From Eutreptiella sp. 'Long Island Sound 2002' (Eukaryota; Euglenozoa; Euglenophyceae; Eutreptiales; Eutreptiaceae): a stretch of DNA of 64,000 nt. Position numbers and translations under genes: made by a program. The first letter of the stretch is position 1, and each line of letters opens with the position of its first letter. Shown here piece by piece: positions 59,106 through 64,000 of the stretch. The notes below the pieces were generated by a model. That model ran no database searches. It was not told where the DNA came from and saw nothing but the letters and a program-made list of their open reading frames with translations. The DNA is taken from the NCBI GenBank assembly GCA_964036045.1, contig OZ038382.1:102798357-102862356 (forward strand), read 5' to 3'.

Positions 59106-60976
59106 AAGGGGGATAGCCTTAGGAGGCCCATAGTGCCCCCTATCGTTTTTTCAAAAAAAATTCATGTCGTGCACAGACTCTAGCCTCTCTGCTGCATAGC
59201 CAAGCGTAATGGAGGGGTGGTTCCCAGCCAGGGTAAATGGGGAGGAGGAAGAACATGCAATTTAGGGGCGCGAAGCAGCAAAAAGGCACCAATTTGGGCC
59301 CCCACAGCATACGAGCGCAGCCACTGTTTTTTCCCATTTTGGAGGTCTGAAATACGGAAAATGGACCAGCCGCACCATAAAACTATGTTTCACAGCCTGA
59401 TATCTCAAATGGAGCACGTATTTGGCAACAGCACGTGCTGCTGTTCTTCTAGCACTCGTGGTATTGTGACGGCAATGGTGACCTTATATGCAACGCCTGT
59501 GAAGAAGGTGTTCCGTATCACAACACCGAACATCACCTATGTGAAAGGAGGGTGCAAAGTAGCATTTGTGAAAGGCTGGGCTTCGCAGAGCCGAGAAACA
59601 TGAAATTCACTAAAAACAGGGGTAATAATACAGGGTTGCACACCAACACAACAATGTATAGGCAAACAGGTCGCAACAGGGCGTGAAATAGGGAATTCCT
59701 ACTGGCTCGGCTCTGCAGAGCCCAGCTCGATACAAACAACATAAAGCACCCATGAATTACGCTAATGATAAACAAGCTAGACCACCAGTGTGGTAATGGC
59801 TACAATAGGCATCACACTATATGCCCCCCCCCTCACCCCCCCCAAAATAAAATTTGAGTCCCATAAGCGACAGACCACCAGAGCACTAGTCATACACAAG
59901 GCATGGAAGCTGCGTACACACTAGTTGACGAGTCCAAAGCGAGAACACACAGAAAACAAAGCACAGAAGTTGTAAAAACCTTTACGTGCGTTGTAGGAGG
60001 TCCGTCAGAACTCCGGAATGGATGCTGTACTAACTACAGACTGATGTGTCCCCAGATGTGGTGCAGAAGCACGTACTAACACCTGCAATGGACACACAAA
60101 GACTGTTCCCCCTTCTGAATCCCGAGCAAATGTGGAATTATCAATGAATGGTTGACACCAACGAAAACAGGCCAGAAATGGCACCAAAAAATGCAGCATC
60201 GCACAGTGGACAGTGTCAAAGCACTGCCCAACATACGCACTGTCAACCGCCGGAGAAATCAAAAGACACGGGCCCGACAGATCAATGCAATTGAGCATAC
60301 ATGACAGCGCGGCATAAAATGTGGCTCGGCGAAAAAAAGCAAACCTGTGCCCAAACTACTCGCTGCACGTTTGACTCTGGGCATACCTAGTAAACTCGAA
60401 ACGACACACACATTCACCTGAGCTCTGCAGGGCCCAAGAACAGGCAACAGAACATGTCAGGACCAAATTAGGGATACATATGGCACCCGGACTTTGCAGC
60501 GCATGGAGTGGCAAAAAAAATAGCAAGTGAACAAAGGATTTGGAGCCCATAGACACAAACTTGGCGCCGTATATGCACCCAAAATCTGAACAAACTCGAC
60601 AGTTGGTACACTGTGTCAGCGAGGGACGTACCAAAAGAAATGCCATAGCATAGTGTTGTGCTGATACAACCAAATTCACACAGGGACAGTACTGCAATGT
60701 TGAGATGAAAGCAACACTGGGTACCACTAGGAGGCATGCATTTTGGCGTGAAACAGCATGCGGGGCTCTGCAAAGCCCATCTGTACAAATTGTTCATATT
60801 TGGGGGGTAAATGAAGCAAATCTGGTACGATGGGCTCTACAGAGCCCAGCTCAGTGCAAATTAAGAAAATGACAGTCAAATTCAGCCACAAACACGTATA
60901 CCGTCAAAGAGGCACATCATTCACTGTCCCACAGTTGTTGGGGACTGCACAGGACAGGCCCAGTCACATCAGGTGC
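59106..60976. repeat. Gene-poor spacer with scattered GGGCTCTGCAGAGCCC palindromes
   Basis: Copies or half-copies at about 59576, 59702, 60419, 60771 and 60832, for example gggctctacagagcccag. No convincing gene. Confidence 0.55.
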
Positions 60977-62015
60977 TCACAACACCAGCAGAGTAACACA
61001 GTTGTGTCTGTGGCTGTATGTCCGGTATGGTCCAGCGACGGTCATGATCCAGCGGTATGTGGGGCATCCAGTCATTGGCCGTTGCTCTTGCCGTTGCTCT
61101 TGGATAAGCCAACCCGGACACCACGTTGCAGGGTGGCCTGGAGGCCCTGAGCTGCCCCTTTTTTTTTGCGGCGGGGACGCCGCAGCGGCTGCCGTTGCCA
61201 ATTTATCCTCCTCTTCTTTCCTCTTGCGATTTGCTCGCTCGTCCTCTTTCGCCTTTTTCTCCTTCTCCTTCTCCTCCTTTTTACGTTGCCACTCCCGTGC
61301 CTCCTCTTGCTTCCGCAACTCGTGCTCAGCCTTCTCCTGCTCGTTCTGCCGCTGTTCATTGGTTTTCCCCTTTGGTTTGGCAGTTTGAAGATCCGGCACC
61401 TCCTCAACTTCGGACTCACTCCTGTCCGCGTCAGCTGCCTGGTCAGGGGACTCCTGCTTGTGGAACGGCGGCTGCGCGGTGCTTGCCCAGTGCATGACAC
61501 TCCGCCACTCAACATCCTCCTCCGTGTCCCCTTTCCAGACGCTTGTCTTCAGCAGGTTCAGCACATCAGCTGCATTGTAGAGACCATCAGATAATACACC
61601 CCATGCGCAATTCAAAGGAACAGGCAAGTGAATACAGCCTAGACTGATTAGGTTTGGGCGGCGACCATAGTACAATGCCCACAGGCAGCACGATGCATCA
61701 CCATTCATGTGTGTGTCGTCCGAGTCGTCGTTAGGGTCCTCCAACAAATTCACCAACCACCACACGATAGCCAAACCCAGCCAGACACCTTCAGTCAACG
61801 ACTTTTGTGTGAGAAAGTGCGGCATGGCAGGGCCCAGCCCATTGGTCTTCACAAGCAACACAGTTGACTGCTCGAACAAATACGGCGCTTGTCGCCGTCC
61901 CAGATTGTAGACAGCTAGGCGCAAAGCCATTGGGTGCAAATCTTCCAATTGCGAGTGTAAGTGTTGTTCCACAGAGACAAATCCCCATGGTGTCCATGAA
62001 AGGCGCCAAGTACCC
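60977..62015 (-). CDS. Gene C, main exon: globular domain plus charged coiled-coil tail
   Basis: Begins after the 3' splice site CTGTCTCAAG and reads GTWRLSWTPWGFVSVEQHLH, MALRLAVYNLGRRQAPYLFE, then LGCIHLPVPLNCAWGVLSDG and DVLNLLKTSVW. The last two lines match gene A (IHSMFPVNIAVAYLSEE, followed by DLRAAV) by eye. Then an acidic stretch (DRSESEVEEVPDL) and a highly charged helical tail (EHELRKQEEAREWQRKKEE). At an A-run (61159-61168) the sensible frame changes to KKGAAQGLQATLQRGVRV and stops at 61072. Function unknown. Confidence 0.55.
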
Positions 62016-62065
62016 CTTGAGACAGCACACGCACGATCTGCGCACCAGGGATCCACCCTCCTCAC
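62016..62065 (-). other. 50-nt GT-AG intron in gene C
   Basis: On the minus strand it starts GTGAGG (a consensus donor) and ends CTCAAG. Removing it joins the two exons in the same frame through an Arg codon split 2+1 (EVP-R-GTWRL). Without splicing the upstream frame stops at TGA within the donor. Confidence 0.65.
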
Positions 62066-62320
62066 CGCGGGACTTCAACAATGACAAGATTGTACTTCGG
62101 CATTTTGATCTCAGTTGGCTTTGCGGTCATCGATCCATCGTACGCCCAAATTTCTCCGGATTTTGATCGCTTGCCAACATTGACCTTTGCCACCTCGCCA
62201 CCAGACACCTCAACAGCCGGGTTCAACACTGGTCTCACAAGCAGTCTGCGATGTGCTTCGACGTCTTCTCGATCGCTGACCCCCAAACCCGCCTTCAATA
62301 GCGCCCGGAGCGCTGGTCAC
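62066..62320 (-). CDS. Gene C, upstream exon
   Basis: Reads LKAGLGVSDREDVEAHRRLL, VEVSGGEVAKVNVGKRSKSG and EIWAYDGSMTAKPTEIKMPK up to the donor at 62065. Its 5' limit is a TGA near 62320; a CCAG just after that could be the acceptor. A further coding-like stretch lies upstream (FSHRLANFGAWQRSSEYS, 62330-62400). Confidence 0.5.
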
Positions 62321-62529
62321 GGTGTGCTCTCGCTGTACTCCGAGCTCCGTTGCCATGCACCAAAATTCGCCAGACGGTGACTAAACTTATTTGAGATGCC
62401 GGCCACTTGAGTCGTTGTGCCTGTGTGTACAGGAGCCATACAGGACGGCATGTTCCACCAAGATTGAGCGATACACCAAGTCACAACGATCTGGCACAAT
62501 GTAAATATGCATTTTGTTGGATCCTTGGC

Positions 62530-63270
62530 TGTGCAGAGCCCATTACTGTCAAATTGGCAATATGAAGGCTGAAATTGGTATAGCCCAGCATGACCAAATT
62601 CGAAAATGATGGGGGTGTGTGGGGGGGGGGGGGTCGTGGGACATCATTAGGCAAGGCCGCACCGGTCGACAACATTGACGTCGCGGAAGCTTCAACAGGC
62701 ACAGCGTCTCCGTAGATCCGTTCAATTGGCATCCCAGGGGATCTTGGGCTCTACAGAGCCCAGACCTCACATGATGGTAATATGACTTCTGAAATTGGTC
62801 AATTTGCTTCACCTGAGCTGTGCAGGGCCGAGCATGACCAAAATGGTAAATTACGGGGTGTCCGGGTGGGGGGTCCTTGGAAATCATTAGGCAAGGTTGC
62901 ACCGGTCATCGGGAGTGAAGTTGCGGAAGTTCCAACAACGCAACAGGCACATCGTCTCTGTACATGCAGTCCATTGGCATCCCAAGGGATCCTGGGCTCT
63001 GCTGAGCCCAGAACCCACAAGATGGTAATATGGCATATGAAATTGGTCAATGTCCTCCACCTGGGCTCTGCACAGCCTAGCATGACCAAAATGGTGAATT
63101 ACGGGGTGTCCCGCGGAGGGGGGGGGGGGGGCTTGGACATCATCAGGCTAGGTTGCACCATTCATCAGGAGTGAGGTTGCGGAAGTTCCAAGTTTTCAAA
63201 AGGCACAGTGTCTTTGTAGATCCAGTCAATTGGCATCCCACGGGACCCTGGGCTGTGCAGAGCCCAGCAG
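62530..63270. repeat. Three tandem copies of a 250-bp unit between gene C blocks
   Basis: ggcatccca...gggatc..gggctct recurs at 62729, 62976 and 63232 (spacings 247 and 256 bp), each with the same order: palindrome, gatggtaatatg, gaaattggtcaat, a second palindrome, gcatgacc, a G-run, gttgcgga. Possibly intronic. Confidence 0.8.
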
Positions 63271-63640
63271 TCCCAAACTGCTTGGTGTCACACTGAAGTC
63301 CAGCCTCCCTATCGCAGCGGCCCAATGAATTGGGATCACAACCAAAGGCACGGGCTTACAAGGCAACAACATACGTCTTGAAGGGTGGATGCGCTCAACC
63401 GGCATGTCCGGATGATCAAAGTGATACCACCACGATTCCCCAGCGCGGAGCTCCTTTGCCTGCTTCTGGAAGCATGGTACTGTACTCTTCTGGGAGGCCA
63501 TGTAGTTGCATATGCGCCACAAATTTTCGGGTTGCATTCCAACAAAGCATCGCATTGTATAAAGGACAATCACCGGCTTGCCTTCGACCATCTTGCCGAG
63601 TGCGTCCGTGAAGATGGTACCACACGTCAAGGCCATATGG
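63226..63640 (-). CDS. Gene C, N-proximal block 2
   Basis: Convincingly coding: GKMVEGKPVIVLYTMRCFVG, NLWRICNYMASQKSTVPCFQ and ESWWYHFDHPDMPVERIHPS. It follows block 1 in another frame. The PLVVIPIHWAAAIG segment faintly resembles the HW motif of Ulp1-type proteases, too weak to call. Confidence 0.45.
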
Positions 63641-64000
63641 GCAGCTGGCCTCGTTTGCTTGACGATTGTCTCCGTGTTGCCTGATTTCGCAGTCGGCCTC
63701 GCCTCCAGGCCTCACACATCAAAGCGACAAATGTCTTCTTACATTGTGTGTCCCCGGCCGCCAGTTGTAGGAAATTGTTCAACAGTTGGGGTACACTGCT
63801 CTCACGTCCACTGTGCTGTGCCCTATCGTGTTGTCCAGCCAGCTTTCGCGTGATCTCGAGGGATGTATCAAACTTGATGATGCGCACGTCAAAGTTGGTC
63901 ATCCAGTCCTCGACCTCGCCCATCCTTGTTGTCACATCCTTGCAAATTTGATCCCACGCCGCAACGGAGTGTTGGCCTGCAATCACCCACAGGGCTCCCA
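63627..64000 (-). CDS. Gene C, N-proximal block 1, open at the right window edge
   Basis: Open from the window edge: WVIAGQHSVAAWDQICKDV, then LEITRKLAGQHDRAQHSGR and SVPQLLNNFLQLAAGD. GQHSVAA recalls the G-x-H-x-x-A motif of ParB-like/sulfiredoxin-fold proteins, but the match is short. The start of the gene lies outside the window. Confidence 0.45.
   Translation of the reverse strand, partial: GALWVIAGQHSVAAWDQICKDVTTRMGEVEDWMTNFDVRIIKFDTSLEITRKLAGQHDRAQHSGRESSVPQLLNNFLQLAAGDTQCKKTFVALMCEAWRRGRLRNQATRRQSSSKRGQLPIWP

Noticed and set aside
63226-63636. Ulp1-type protease assignment for gene C block 2
   Set aside because: Only a short hydrophobic-HW segment matches; the catalytic Asp and Cys contexts could not be located.
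63627-64000. ParB-type nuclease assignment for gene C block 1
   Set aside because: The GQHSVAA match is too short to name a family without a profile search.

Overview
The window reads as repeat-dominated eukaryotic nuclear DNA. It has no bacterial-style operons. Coding stretches are broken into short same-strand blocks, one of which is joined by a 50-nt GT-AG intron that keeps the frame. There are reverse transcriptase and RNase H relics, PHD fingers, kilobase inverted repeats, higher-order satellite DNA and many poly-G/poly-C runs of 10-17 nt. The species cannot be named from the sequence. An alga or protist with a large repetitive genome is the best guess, but nothing here is diagnostic.

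Layout. 1-2850 (minus): a 950-codon frame running off the left edge, interrupted once by an in-frame TAG. 3618-6605: a giant inverted repeat whose core is itself made of mirrored tandem arrays. 6606-8040: low complexity and a GCGCTCAGTGAGC palindrome cluster. 8216-8563: small orphan ORF. 9240-11238 (minus): broken gene 'A' with a Pro/Lys-rich tail, bordered by CTGGGCGAAATTTCGCCCAG-type palindromes. 11930-14094 (minus): relic of a non-LTR-type retrotransposon (RT, then RNase H). 14084-16240: a duplicated 150-bp repeat and coding-like fragments. 16680-22412: a segment bracketed by a 438-bp nearly identical inverted repeat, containing a 1140-bp tandem array. 22392-24440 (minus): a gene start cut by that arm, then broken gene 'D'. 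24792-26995 (minus): second retrotransposon relic. 27108-28290: PiggyBac-like transposase remnant between clusters of a TGTGTAACC motif. 29594-31171 (minus): PHD-finger gene. 31620-32510 and 38941-41290: two copies of one DNA element, the second with clear 30-bp terminal inverted repeats. 35058-38020: second giant inverted repeat. 38210-59105: about 17 kb of a 78-82 bp palindromic satellite with nested higher-order repeats, interrupted by the DNA element and by three copies of a 0.53-kb insert encoding a small zinc finger. 60977-64000 (minus): broken gene 'C', by eye a paralogue of A, bordered by GGGCTCTGCAGAGCCC-type palindromes.

Most long reading frames inside the satellite and the inverted repeats are stop-poor repeat translations and are not genes. 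Several frame breaks in otherwise convincing coding stretches fall exactly on homopolymers, so some 'pseudogenes' may be assembly errors. The recurring theme is self-complementarity at every scale: 20-bp scattered palindromes, 40-bp satellite hairpins, 90-200 bp palindromes, 30-bp and 438-bp inverted repeats, and two 3-kb palindromic loci.
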